Assembly: GCF_030553305.1 (NCBI RefSeq)
Contig: NZ_JARRAH010000006.1
Span: forward strand, 29,954 to 93,953
DNA length: 64,000 bases
Source: Halomarina ordinaria
Lineage (GTDB): Archaea; Halobacteriota; Halobacteria; Halobacteriales; Haloarculaceae
Direction: 5' to 3'
Both the position numbers and the translations under genes were made by a program. The stretch's first letter is position 1, and every line of letters begins with the position of its first letter. A model generated the notes under the pieces. It worked only from the letters and a program-made list of their open reading frames with translations, was not told the origin of the DNA and did not search any database. This document shows, piece after piece, positions 51,442-59,936 of the stretch.

Positions 51442-52959
51442 TTACGAGGCGTCGTCGCCCCCCGTCGACGCCTCGTAGCGACGGACCTCGATGCCGACGT
51501 AGTGCTCGCGCCACGTCACCTCGCGGCCGTCACCGGCGACCGACGCGACGCGCGCTCTCCCCTCGTCACGGACGTGAGAGAACACCACCCACACCTCGTC
51601 GTGGCCGTCCATCGTCGCCCGTAACTCCGGGGTACTCATCCGCCGTTCCGGGGGGCCGGTCTTGACCCCCACGACCTCGAGGTCCTCGCGGGTCTGGTAG
51701 TACTCGAACCCGCGCAGCGTCGTCCAGTCGGCGACGACCACCAGCGCCTCCGCGTCCGCGCGCTGTTCGACGTCGGCGGTCGCCTCGTCCCACTGCTCGC
51801 GGGTGTCGGTGGTGACGTCGAAGGCCGTCGCCGGGACGACGGCGACGAGCAGGAGCGCGATGATGGCGACGCGGACCGGCGGGCGCTTGGCCCGCGTGAC
51901 GCCGTAGCCGACGAGGAGGTAGAGCCCGAACGAGGCGGCGAGCGTGTAGCGCGGCCAGAAGACGGGGGTCATCGTGAACGAGACGACCAGCGGGAGGACG
52001 AACGTCCCGAACACCCAGCAGACGAGCAACTGGACGCCCCGGTCGTCGGTGAACCGGATACGTTCGGCGAGGTTACGGAGCGTTCGGCCGGGGTGACGGG
52101 GGTCGACCGACGCCGAGAAACACCCCTCCGTGACCGCGAGCGTCAACAGGCCGCCCGTGAGCACGAGCACGTACGCGAGCGCCGGGACGATACCCGTCCG
52201 GGCGAAGTAGCCCGTGAACACCGTCACGACGAGGCTCGGCGTCGGCAGGGGGATGTAGCTGAGGCTCACGCCGTCGAAGCGCACGAAGTACCCGACGACC
52301 AGGGGGAGGACGGTGAACCCGACGGCGACCTGCGTCCCGACCGTCCGACGGACGTTCCGGACCCGCCCCCGGGCGAGTTCCGCGAGGACGAACAGTCCCT
52401 CGCCCGCGACGGCGAAGACGCCGAAGGGATGGGTGTAGATGAGGAGGACGGTCACCACGACGTAGGCGACGGCCGTCTCCCGGGACTCGGTTCGCAGGTA
52501 GCGCACGAGCAACGAGAGCGAGGCGAGCGCGAGGAACGCGAAGAGCGTGTACATCCGCACCTCCTGGGCGTGGAACACCTGAACCTGTGCGAGGGCGTAG
52601 ATGAACGCCGCGACGAGCCCCGCGAGGTCGGAGAACAACTGGCGACCGACGACGTAGAACAGGGGGATGGTGGCGATGCCGAACAGCACCGACAGCGACC
52701 GCAGCGCGACCGGCGACGTGCCGAACAGCGCCGCCCAGCCGTCGAGGAGGACGTAGTAGACCGGCAGGTGGGGCTGGTTGAGCGGGATGACCCACAGCAG
52801 TTCGAGGGGCCCGTTCGCCAGGATGAACTCGAGGGTGATGAGTTCGTCCGTCCACATGCTCTCGGACCCGAGCCCGTACAGGCGAACCGCCGCCCCGACC
52901 AGTACGACCAGCGCGAGCGCTAGCTCCGTCCCCCGCTCGCGAACGACCCCCTCGGACAT
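51442..52959 (-). CDS. GT-C membrane glycosyltransferase (PMT/ArnT-like)
   Basis: 505 aa with about ten membrane segments. GSESMWTDELITLEFILANG and PLELLWVIPLNQPHLPVYYV form the first extracytoplasmic loop with its acidic pair. A soluble C-terminal domain (about 390-500) has VVVADWTTLRGFEYYQTRED. It is a paralog of the protein at 8669 and shares a 57-nt identical DNA stretch with it. TATA (catattacg, minus strand, about 52990-52982) is 27 nt above the ATG, so the start is leaderless. Confidence 0.8.
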   Translation of the reverse strand: MSEGVVRERGTELALALVVLVGAAVRLYGLGSESMWTDELITLEFILANGPLELLWVIPLNQPHLPVYYVLLDGWAALFGTSPVALRSLSVLFGIATIPLFYVVGRQLFSDLAGLVAAFIYALAQVQVFHAQEVRMYTLFAFLALASLSLLVRYLRTESRETAVAYVVVTVLLIYTHPFGVFAVAGEGLFVLAELARGRVRNVRRTVGTQVAVGFTVLPLVVGYFVRFDGVSLSYIPLPTPSLVVTVFTGYFARTGIVPALAYVLVLTGGLLTLAVTEGCFSASVDPRHPGRTLRNLAERIRFTDDRGVQLLVCWVFGTFVLPLVVSFTMTPVFWPRYTLAASFGLYLLVGYGVTRAKRPPVRVAIIALLLVAVVPATAFDVTTDTREQWDEATADVEQRADAEALVVVADWTTLRGFEYYQTREDLEVVGVKTGPPERRMSTPELRATMDGHDEVWVVFSHVRDEGRARVASVAGDGREVTWREHYVGIEVRRYEASTGGDDAS

Positions 52960-53052
52960 GGCCGGAGGTAGTCAGAGCCCCGTAATATGGGTACCGGCCG
53001 ACGGCACGGAGACTGGCTGACAGGTCCGCTCGCGCGCGAATCGGCCGCCGGC

Positions 53053-53973
53053 TCAGTCGTTCGACGGCGCCGCGTCGGTCGCGTCGACGAGCACGTCGGC
53101 CCCCGCTCGCAACGTCCGGATGGGGTCGGCGGGGTGGTCGTGTTCGAAGACGAGCCACTCGGCACCGGCGCCGTTCGCCGCCCCGACGGCCGACGGGACG
53201 TCGACGAGACCGTCCCCGGGGTCGACCGAGCGCGCGGACGCCCACGGCGACGGCTCGCCGTCGACGACGACGTCCTTCAGGTGGACGAGCGCGGTCCGGC
53301 CGTCGACCAGCGCGAGGGCGTCGCGTGGGTCGTAGCCGGCCGCGGTGACGCCGCCGACGTCCACCTCGAAGGAGACGACCGCCGGGTCGGTCCTGGCGAC
53401 GAGGCGGCCGAAGGCGGTCGATTCGACCGCCGACGCGGGCGACGGTCGCGGACGCTCGCGGAGGAGGCGGTCGCCGAGCAGGCCGAGGGCGGTCTGGGGG
53501 CGACTCGCGCCCGGCGAGTGCGGGTGGACCGCCGTGAGGGCGCGTTCGAGCCTCGAGGGCGTCCGCACCGGGAGGAAGTCGTGGACCTGGTTGTGGTAGA
53601 CGAGCGAGGTACCACGAGCGGCGAGCGCGCCGCCGACCGCGTCGAGGCGCGCGGCGAGTTCGTCGACGCGTCCGGGCGTCCGGTAGTGCGTCGGCGGGAG
53701 GTGCGGGACGACCAGTCGGTCGACGCCGAGTGCCCGATAGCGCTCGGCGACGCCCGCCGGGTCGGCCTCGATGGTCCGCAGGTCGACGTGCGCGCCGACC
53801 GGGGTGACGCCCGTGTCGTCGAGCGCGTCGGCCACCGCGGCCGGGTCCGCATCGGCGACGCGCGTGGCGAACTCGACGCCCTCGAACCCGGCGGCCGCGA
53901 CCCGCCGGACGAGTTCCGGCACGGACTCGTCGAGGTCGCGCAGCGTGTACAGTTGAATCGCCGGGCGCGTCAC
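53053..53973 (-). CDS. Sugar phosphate isomerase/epimerase-like TIM barrel
   Basis: 306 aa from GTG 53973 (TRPAIQLYTLRDLDESVPEL), which overlaps a mini-ORF stop. AAAGFEGVEFATRVADADPA, TPVGAHVDLRTIEADPAGVA, VVSFEVDVGGVTAAGYDP and TALVHLKDVVVDGEPSP follow the xylose-isomerase-like (AP endonuclease 2) fold, with Glu, Asp and His metal ligands at the strand ends. It may interconvert a sugar of the glycan. The longer frame from 54060 would include the promoter. Confidence 0.8.
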   Translation of the reverse strand: MTRPAIQLYTLRDLDESVPELVRRVAAAGFEGVEFATRVADADPAAVADALDDTGVTPVGAHVDLRTIEADPAGVAERYRALGVDRLVVPHLPPTHYRTPGRVDELAARLDAVGGALAARGTSLVYHNQVHDFLPVRTPSRLERALTAVHPHSPGASRPQTALGLLGDRLLRERPRPSPASAVESTAFGRLVARTDPAVVSFEVDVGGVTAAGYDPRDALALVDGRTALVHLKDVVVDGEPSPWASARSVDPGDGLVDVPSAVGAANGAGAEWLVFEHDHPADPIRTLRAGADVLVDATDAAPSND

Positions 53974-54023
53974 GGGGACCACCCGCGACCCGGACCGCTC
54001 GTACCGACGTCTGAGAGACTCAT
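53970..54023 (-). promoter_or_regulatory. Leaderless mini-ORF before the isomerase
   Basis: The 17-codon frame MSLSDVGTSGPGRGWSP ends in a TGA that overlaps the GTG of the isomerase (GTGA). The TATA (gttattacaatgcc, minus strand, 54058-54045) is about 30 nt above its ATG. Confidence 0.5.
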
Positions 54024-54081
54024 ACGGGAGGACCGTTCCCCGCCGGCATTGTAATAACACGCCTACACCCCGGCAGACGAC

Positions 54082-54117
54082 GCCGAACGTTCCGTTTCGA
54101 GCGAGTGTCTCGTTCGG
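54082..54117. terminator. Inverted repeat after the flippase
   Basis: CCGAACG (54082-54088) and CGTTCGG (54111-54117) form a 7-bp stem with a 22-nt loop that contains another CGAG/CTCG pair. It lies downstream of the minus-strand flippase and above the isomerase promoter. It may be a terminator; no T tract is seen. Confidence 0.25.
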
Positions 54118-54181
54118 GAGAGTTAGAGGGGGAGCGCGGGGGCCGTGGGGTGACGGCGACGGACGACGAGCGGCGGGGTAG

Positions 54182-55744
54182 TCAGCCGTTGACCGCCGAG
54201 ACGACGTTCCGCAGGTTCTGCTCCAGCCCCCAGCCGAAGCCCCGGTCGAGCACGAGCGCCGCGAGGGCGTAGGCGACCACGCCGACGAGCACCTGGACGA
54301 CGAGGACGCCCAGCGCGGGGAGCGCGGGGTCGACGGCGGTGCCGGCGGCGACGACGGCCGCGAACATCAGCAGGCTGGCCACGAACGGGTAGGAGACCTC
54401 GCGGATGATGCGCCACCACGTCGTCTCGATCTCGCGGACGAGGAAGTAGAGGTCGAGTGGCATCATCGGGAAGAACTGGACGGCGACGATGACCAGCGAC
54501 GTCATCTCGATACCGCTGAGGCCGACGCCGAGGAACCGCTCGGAGAGTTCCGGCCCGTAGAGGATGGCCGTCGGGACGAGCGCCGCGAGGAAGACGACGC
54601 GGATGAACGAGAACTTCGCGACGAGGTCCGGGCGCCCGATGGACTTGAACACCGGCCCGATGGTCGCCATCATCGAGCGCATCATGCCGTAGACGGCCAG
54701 TATCTGCATCGAGAGCACCATCGGGAGCCACTCCTCCCCGAGGAAGGCGGCGATGAACGCCGGCGAGACGGCGATGATGCCCATCGACATGGGAAACGAG
54801 ATGAACGTCGTCACCTGGAGGGTCTGGAAGTAGCCGTTCCGGAGCTGTCTGACGTTGTCCTGTATCTTCGAGTAGGCGGGGAACGTCACGCTCGAGATGA
54901 CGTGCGTCACCTCCGTCGCGGGGGCGTTCGAGAGCTGGTAGGCGTAGCGGTAGAGCCCGAGGGCCGTCGTCGAGACGAGCGCCCCCACGACGATGTCGTC
55001 GCCCTCGTTGTAGAGGAAGTAGAGGATGGAGGTCGCGGTTATCCACTTGCCGTAGTTGACGATCTCCTTCGCGTGGTCGAGGTCGAACTCAATGCCGGGG
55101 CGGAAGTCGTGCATGAGGTAGGAGACGAGCATCCGGACGAAGTCCGAGATGACGTAGCCGAGCACGAGCGCCCACACCGTCCCGTAGGTGTAGGCGTACC
55201 AGATGGCGAAGACGAACTGGATGACCGAGCCGCTGAGGACGTAGACGAACTGTTTCTCGAACTCCAGGTCCTTCTGGAAGTACACCGTCGCGGGGTTGCG
55301 CAGCCCGAGGAAGAGCTGTGAGAACCCGATGACGCGCAACAGCGGGACCGCCTCCGGCTCGCTGAAGATGCCGTTGCCGATGAACGGCGCGGCGAGGTAG
55401 AGGACGCCCGCGAGCAGCGCCCCGCGACCGATCTGGAGCGCCCACGCCGTGTTGAGCATGTCGTCGACGTTCTCCTCCCGGTTGTAGATGAGCGAGGAGC
55501 TCAGCCCCAGGTTCGAGAACTGCCGGAGGCCGCTGACGGCGACCAGCGCGATGCCCATCAGTCCGAGCGCCTCCGGGCCGAGGAGCCGCCCCATCACGAT
55601 GAGCAGGATGATCTGCAGCAGGCGGTCGCTGACGTTCAGCGCGCCGACCCACATCCCCCCTTTCACCACGCGTTCGCCGACGCCGTCGCCGCTCGGCATC
55701 ACGAGGCGCTTGATGCGCGCGAGCAGCCCTCCCGGGCCGCTCAC
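54182..55744 (-). CDS. Wzx-like oligosaccharide flippase
   Basis: 520 aa from GTG 55744, which overlaps a mini-ORF stop (GTGA). It starts SGPGGLLARIKRLVMPSGDG, a short amphipathic stretch before the first of about 14 membrane segments (GGMWVGALNVSDRLLQIILL). GPVFKSIGRPDLVAKFSFIR lies in the second half. It is more like the bacterial WzxC/AmsL group than the flippases at 1749 and 15584, so it should carry a different glycan. Confidence 0.85.
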   Translation of the reverse strand: MSGPGGLLARIKRLVMPSGDGVGERVVKGGMWVGALNVSDRLLQIILLIVMGRLLGPEALGLMGIALVAVSGLRQFSNLGLSSSLIYNREENVDDMLNTAWALQIGRGALLAGVLYLAAPFIGNGIFSEPEAVPLLRVIGFSQLFLGLRNPATVYFQKDLEFEKQFVYVLSGSVIQFVFAIWYAYTYGTVWALVLGYVISDFVRMLVSYLMHDFRPGIEFDLDHAKEIVNYGKWITATSILYFLYNEGDDIVVGALVSTTALGLYRYAYQLSNAPATEVTHVISSVTFPAYSKIQDNVRQLRNGYFQTLQVTTFISFPMSMGIIAVSPAFIAAFLGEEWLPMVLSMQILAVYGMMRSMMATIGPVFKSIGRPDLVAKFSFIRVVFLAALVPTAILYGPELSERFLGVGLSGIEMTSLVIVAVQFFPMMPLDLYFLVREIETTWWRIIREVSYPFVASLLMFAAVVAAGTAVDPALPALGVLVVQVLVGVVAYALAALVLDRGFGWGLEQNLRNVVSAVNG

Positions 55745-55818
55745 CGCAACCACCGGAACCGGCCCGGGACCGCCGCGGTTGCCCGTCGCTCGACGCCCGA
55801 CGCGAACTCGCTACTCAT
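55741..55818 (-). promoter_or_regulatory. Leaderless mini-ORF before the flippase
   Basis: A 25-codon frame starting MSSEFASGVERRATAAVPG ends in a TGA that overlaps the flippase GTG. Its ATG is about 31 nt below cataacaata (minus strand, 55853-55843). Confidence 0.5.
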
Positions 55819-55842
55819 TGGTCACCGTCGACTACAGGGCGC

Positions 55843-55870
55843 TATTGTTATGGCTTTACTATATCGGCGC
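55843..55870. promoter_or_regulatory. Divergent promoter between flippase and GT2
   Basis: The AT-rich stretch gctattgttatggctttactatatcg holds a minus-strand TATA (cataacaata) and a plus-strand TATA (ttactatatc) only some 10 bp apart, so the two transcripts probably compete or are co-regulated. Confidence 0.45.
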
Positions 55871-55959
55871 GGCCGCGTGTGACGACCTCTCTAGGGACGA
55901 GAACGTACGCCGGGAAAGGGGGTGCCTAACCAAGCGCCGTGGGTCGCTATCGGAGGACG

Positions 55960-56913
55960 ATGGCCCCCGACCGTGGTCGGTCGCCGCTCGTCAGCGTCGT
56001 CGTGCCGACGTACGGCCGCCCCAAGTACCTCTCGGACGCCGCCCAGAGCGTCCTCGACCAGACACACGACCGCGTCGAACTCATCATCGTCGACGACCAC
56101 TCCCCGGAGCCGGTCGGCCCGCTGCTCTCGGACCTCGACGTCGGCCCCGCGGCGTCGGTGACGTGCATCCGCCACGAGGAGAACACGGGGGCGAACGGCG
56201 CCCGGAACACGGGGATTCGCGCCGCCGACGGCGCGTTCGTCGCGTTCATCGACGACGACGACACCTGGCACGAGACGAAACTCGAACGCCAGCTCGACCG
56301 CTTCGCGGACCCCGAGGTGGGGCTGGTCTACACCGGCCAGCGCTACGTCACCGGCGACCGGGTGAACCACGTCCTCCGACCCTCGGTTCGCGGCGACGTC
56401 ACCGAGGCGCTGCTCACCGGCGCGCCCTTCGGTACCTTCTCGACGCTGATGGTCCGGGCGTCGGTCGTCGACGACGTCGGCCTCCTCGACGAACGCTTCC
56501 CCTGCTGGCAGGACCGCGAGTGGCCCATCCGGCTCTCGACGGCCTGTCGCGTCGAGGCGGTCGACGACCCGCTCGTCGACCACCGGATGGCCGACCACGA
56601 CCAGATCTCCGACGACCTGGAGGCGAAGCGCGACGTCGCCTACCCCCTGTTCGTCGAGACGTTCCGCCCGCTGGCCGCCGAGTACGGCCGGACGACGGTC
56701 CGGAAGATGGTCGCCTCGCGGGCGTCGGTGGTCGCCACCTCGGCGCTGAAGGTCGGCCGCTACGGCGACGCACGGCGGTTCGCGCTGCGCGCGCTCCGGG
56801 CGTGGCCGCTCTCCGCACAGCCGTACCTCACGTTCGCGCTGTCGCTCGGCGGGCGCCCGGCGTTCACGGCCGCCCAGTACACGAAACGCGCCGTCGGTCG
56901 CCACTTCCGATGA
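55960..56913 (+). CDS. GT2-family glycosyltransferase
   Basis: 317 aa from ATG 55960 (MAPDRGRSPLVSVVVPTYGR), or 324 from GTG 55939. VELIIVDDHSPEPVGPLL and the metal site VAFIDDDDTWHETKLERQLD mark the GT-A domain. DERFPCWQDREWPIRLSTAC is the acceptor-side motif. There is no membrane segment. A GTG frame (55879-55929) ends nine nt before GTG 55939, a weak further mini-ORF case that would favour the longer start. Confidence 0.8.
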   Translation: MAPDRGRSPLVSVVVPTYGRPKYLSDAAQSVLDQTHDRVELIIVDDHSPEPVGPLLSDLDVGPAASVTCIRHEENTGANGARNTGIRAADGAFVAFIDDDDTWHETKLERQLDRFADPEVGLVYTGQRYVTGDRVNHVLRPSVRGDVTEALLTGAPFGTFSTLMVRASVVDDVGLLDERFPCWQDREWPIRLSTACRVEAVDDPLVDHRMADHDQISDDLEAKRDVAYPLFVETFRPLAAEYGRTTVRKMVASRASVVATSALKVGRYGDARRFALRALRAWPLSAQPYLTFALSLGGRPAFTAAQYTKRAVGRHFR

Positions 56914-56931
56914 CGACGGGATAGCCGGCCC

Positions 56932-56944
56932 ATAACAATGCCCC
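56932..56944 (+). promoter_or_regulatory. Glycan-type promoter block ATAACAATGCCCC
   Basis: Same block as at 14368 and 57728. The ATG at 56966 is 34 nt from its first base. Confidence 0.5.
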
Positions 56945-56965
56945 TCTCGTGGGTCGGCAGTGACA

Positions 56966-57712
56966 ATGCAGGCAGTCGTACTCGCCGCCGGGAAGGGAAC
57001 CCGGCTCCGTCCGCTCACCGACGAGAAGCCGAAAGGCCTCGTCGAGGTGGACGGCGACCCGATACTCACGCACTGTTTCGACCGCCTCCTCGACCTCGGC
57101 GCGACGGAGTTCGTCGTCGTCGTCGGCTACCGCAAGGAGGACATCATCGACTACTACGGCGACAGCTACGGGGACGTCCCCATCACCTACTGCCACCAGC
57201 GCGAGGCGAACGGACTGGCGCACGCCCTCCTGACGACCGAGGAGTACATCGACGACGACTTCATGCTCATCCTCGGGGACAACGTCTTCGAGGCCAACCT
57301 CGCCGACGTCGTGCGCAGACAGACCGAGGAGCGCACCGACGCCGCCTTCCTCGTCGAGGAGGTGCCCTACGAGGACGCCTCGCGCTTCGGCGTCTGCATC
57401 ACGAACGACTACGGCGAGATAACCGAAGTCGTCGAGAAGCCCGACGACCCGCCCTCGAACCTCGTGATGACGGGCTTCTACACCTTCTCGCCCGCCATCT
57501 TCCACGCCTGTCACCTCGTCCAGCCGTCCGACCGCGGCGAGTACGAACTCAGCGACGCCGTCGACCTCCTCATCCGGAGCGGGCGCACCATCGACGCCAT
57601 CCCGCTCGACGGCTGGCGCATCGACGTCGGCTACCCCGAGGACCGCGACGAGGCCGAACGCCGGCTCCAGGAGGGCGAGACGGCCGAGGAGGCCGAGTCA
57701 GCGAGCGGCTGA
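56966..57712 (+). CDS. Sugar-1-phosphate nucleotidyltransferase
   Basis: 248 aa from ATG 56966 (MQAVVLAAGKGTRLRPLTDE), or 250 from GTG 56960. The GxGTRxRPLT signature and KPKGLVEVDGDPI bind the nucleotide. FMLILGDNVFEANLADVVRR holds the catalytic Asp, and TEVVEKPDDPPSNLVMTGFY the EKP motif. It makes a UDP- or dTDP-sugar for the glycan; AglF of Haloferax is the functional analogue. The promoter block ATAACAATGCCCC stands just upstream. Confidence 0.9.
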   Translation: MQAVVLAAGKGTRLRPLTDEKPKGLVEVDGDPILTHCFDRLLDLGATEFVVVVGYRKEDIIDYYGDSYGDVPITYCHQREANGLAHALLTTEEYIDDDFMLILGDNVFEANLADVVRRQTEERTDAAFLVEEVPYEDASRFGVCITNDYGEITEVVEKPDDPPSNLVMTGFYTFSPAIFHACHLVQPSDRGEYELSDAVDLLIRSGRTIDAIPLDGWRIDVGYPEDRDEAERRLQEGETAEEAESASG

Positions 57713-57727
57713 GCGGGTAGCACACGG

Positions 57728-57740
57728 CTAACAATGCCCC
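57728..57740 (+). promoter_or_regulatory. Glycan-type promoter block CTAACAATGCCCC
   Basis: Third close copy of the block. The GTG at 57764 is 36 nt from its first base. It lies only 16 nt after the nucleotidyltransferase stop, so the GT4 gene has its own promoter. Confidence 0.5.
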
Positions 57741-57763
57741 GAGACGGGGTACGTCGGGCAACC

Positions 57764-58909
57764 GTGCCGAACCGCACCGACAGCGCCGACGCCCGCGAAC
57801 CCGGGTGCGCCGGCGAGGAGGGCGACGACGTGCACCCCGCGTCCGAGCGCACCCCGTCCGTCCTCGTCGTCACCGACTTCACGCGAAACCTCTCGAAGAT
57901 CGAGCGCCACGTCCAGCCGCTGGCCGAGACGGCCGACGTGACGGTCGTCTGCATCACGGGCGACGAGTCGCTCCCCGGCATCGACTACCGGACGGTCCCC
58001 TCCTTCGGCGTGCGACCGCTCGGCCTCGCGCTGATGCTCGTCGCCGCCCTCTACGAGGCGTGGCGCGGCGAGTACGACGCCGTCGCCTCCTTCTCGCTGC
58101 TCCCCCACGGCTGCATCGCGCTCGCCGTCGGGACCGTCTTCGGCCTCCCGACGCACCTCGGCATCATCGGCATCGACCTCGACGTCCACGCGCGCGCGCC
58201 GCGCTACGGCGCCGCCGTACGGTGGCTCATCAGACGCTTCGACGCCGTCTCCGTCCCGGGGACGACGTTCGAGGACCGGCTCGTCGGGATGGGCGTCCCG
58301 CGCGAGCGCGTCGAGGTCCTCGCGAACCCCATCGACGTCGACGCCTACTACCCGAACCCGGAGGTCGACCCCGAGTACGACCTCGTCTGGGTGGGGCGGT
58401 TCAACGAGGAGAAGGACCCCGAACTGTTCGTCGCGGCGCTCGCGGAACTGCGCGAACGCGGGGACGAGGTCGACGCGGTGATGCTCGGCGACGGCCCCCT
58501 CGAACGGGCGGTCGAAGCGCGGGTTCGCGCTGACGGCCTCGAGGACAGCGTCGAACTCGCCGGCTGGGTCGACGACCCGCTGTCGTACTACTGGCGCTCG
58601 CGGGCGTTCGTGCTCACCTCCGAGCGCGACGCGCTCCCGCTGACGCTCGTCGAGGCGATGGCGACCGGCCTCGGCTGCGTCGTCCCCGCGGTGGGGAACG
58701 TCCCCGACGTGGCCCGCGACGGCGAGACGGCGCTCGTCCTCGACGACCTCACCCCGGAGACGCTCGCCGACGCGCTGGAGCGCCTCCTGCGCGACGACGA
58801 CCTCGCGGCCCGACTGGGCGAGAACGCCGCCGCGGTCGCGGACCGCTACTCCTACGAGGCGGCGACCGAGGACTGGTCGCGGATTCTGGAGACGCTCGGC
58901 GTGCGCTGA
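57764..58909 (+). CDS. GT4-family glycosyltransferase
   Basis: 381 aa from GTG 57764. The N-terminal LVVTDFTRNLSKIERHVQPL and the C-terminal LVWVGRFNEEKDPELFVAAL, LAGWVDDPLSYYWRSRAFVL and TSERDALPLTLVEAMATGLG (ER...E nucleotide-binding region) are those of GT-B retaining enzymes. An ATG at 57734 is in frame but lies inside the promoter block, so it is not used here. Role: transfer of a sugar from the nucleotide to a lipid-linked glycan. Confidence 0.85.
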   Translation: MPNRTDSADAREPGCAGEEGDDVHPASERTPSVLVVTDFTRNLSKIERHVQPLAETADVTVVCITGDESLPGIDYRTVPSFGVRPLGLALMLVAALYEAWRGEYDAVASFSLLPHGCIALAVGTVFGLPTHLGIIGIDLDVHARAPRYGAAVRWLIRRFDAVSVPGTTFEDRLVGMGVPRERVEVLANPIDVDAYYPNPEVDPEYDLVWVGRFNEEKDPELFVAALAELRERGDEVDAVMLGDGPLERAVEARVRADGLEDSVELAGWVDDPLSYYWRSRAFVLTSERDALPLTLVEAMATGLGCVVPAVGNVPDVARDGETALVLDDLTPETLADALERLLRDDDLAARLGENAAAVADRYSYEAATEDWSRILETLGVR

Positions 58910-58960
58910 CGCGCCGCGGCGCTGGCGGGTTGGAGGACTGAGGAATCGATTCGATGGGCC

Positions 58961-59932
58961 CTACAGGTAGCCGAGGTCCTGCAGGCGTTCCTGTGTCTCC
59001 TCGGCGGTGACGCGCTCGCCCTCGACGGCCGCCTCCGCGACGACCTCCTTTCGCTCCGTGCCCTCGACGACGAGCCACGGGACCTTCACGAGGTGGTCGG
59101 TGTAGACGCCCTCGGGGTGGCCGTACATCCCCATCGGGACCGGACAGGGGGTGGGCCGCTCCCCGAGCAGGTTGCCGTGGTCGGAGGTGACGACGGTCGT
59201 GCCGGGGAGGGAGTCGAGGAGCGTCTCGACGTGTGGGAGCGCGAGGTCGAGGTTCTCGCGGTAGGCGGTCCAGACCGTCTCGACGTCGATAGCGCCGCGC
59301 TTGAGTTTGTCCCAGACGTGTTCGTCGTCCTGTTCGGCGTTCGCGCCGTCCGCCATGCGCTTCGAGAGCTCCATCCCCGCCTGCTGGCCGATGACCTTCC
59401 GGCCGGTCTCCCCGATGAAGGGGTAGTGGGGCTGGACGAAGTGCGCGATGACGCGCTTGTCGGGGTAGCGCTCGGCGGCCTTCGCCGTCTCCTCGGCCAT
59501 GACCGCCGGGTGGACGGTGTTCAGGTCGTCGTCCCAGTGGTCCGTCCAGACGTTGACCACGTCGTGGAACGGGTTCTCGGGGAGCCGGACCGTTATCTGC
59601 GGGTTCGCGGTGACGTACACCGTGTCCTCGAACGTGCGGCCCGCGAAGTTCTCGCGGAGCCACTCGGGGGTGTTCGACCCGCGCGAGTACCGCGACTCCA
59701 GGCGCCCCTCGATGGTGTTCTGTTCCGCGAACATGTCGTAGCGACAGGCGTCGAGGACGACGAGGTTGTCCCAGTCCTCGCCCATCACGTCGATGCCCTC
59801 GTAGTCGGAGACGTACTGGAAGTACGGCTTGACGACGCTCTTCTCGACGACGAACTGGCCGGCGACGCGGCGCCACCAGTTCGGGTCGTCCCAGTGCTTC
59901 TTGACGCTGTTGAGGTAGACTTCGAGTTCCAT
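58961..59932 (-). CDS. Sulfatase-like hydrolase (alkaline phosphatase superfamily)
   Basis: 323 aa. NLVVLDACRYDMFAEQNTIE gives the first metal Asp. SRGSNTPEWLRENFAG (about 83-98) is the probable nucleophile region (Ser/Thr). TTVVTSDHGNLLGERPTPCP gives the second metal site. It has no signal peptide and ends ETQERLQDLGYL, the tail shared with the enzymes at 250 and 19097. It is the last gene of a four-gene unit headed by the UDP-sugar dehydrogenase. Confidence 0.8.
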   Translation of the reverse strand: MELEVYLNSVKKHWDDPNWWRRVAGQFVVEKSVVKPYFQYVSDYEGIDVMGEDWDNLVVLDACRYDMFAEQNTIEGRLESRYSRGSNTPEWLRENFAGRTFEDTVYVTANPQITVRLPENPFHDVVNVWTDHWDDDLNTVHPAVMAEETAKAAERYPDKRVIAHFVQPHYPFIGETGRKVIGQQAGMELSKRMADGANAEQDDEHVWDKLKRGAIDVETVWTAYRENLDLALPHVETLLDSLPGTTVVTSDHGNLLGERPTPCPVPMGMYGHPEGVYTDHLVKVPWLVVEGTERKEVVAEAAVEGERVTAEETQERLQDLGYL

Positions 59933-59936
59933 CGGG

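Noticed and set aside
54023..54060. Longer start (54060) for the isomerase
   Set aside because: The added residues come from the promoter and mini-ORF region; the GTG 53973 that overlaps the mini-ORF stop leads straight into the TIM-barrel strand.
55879..55929. A GTG-started 16-codon frame before the GT2 gene as a further mini-ORF case
   Set aside because: The stop lies nine nt above the GTG alternative start and its own start does not sit at a clear distance from a TATA box, so it was not counted with the strong cases.
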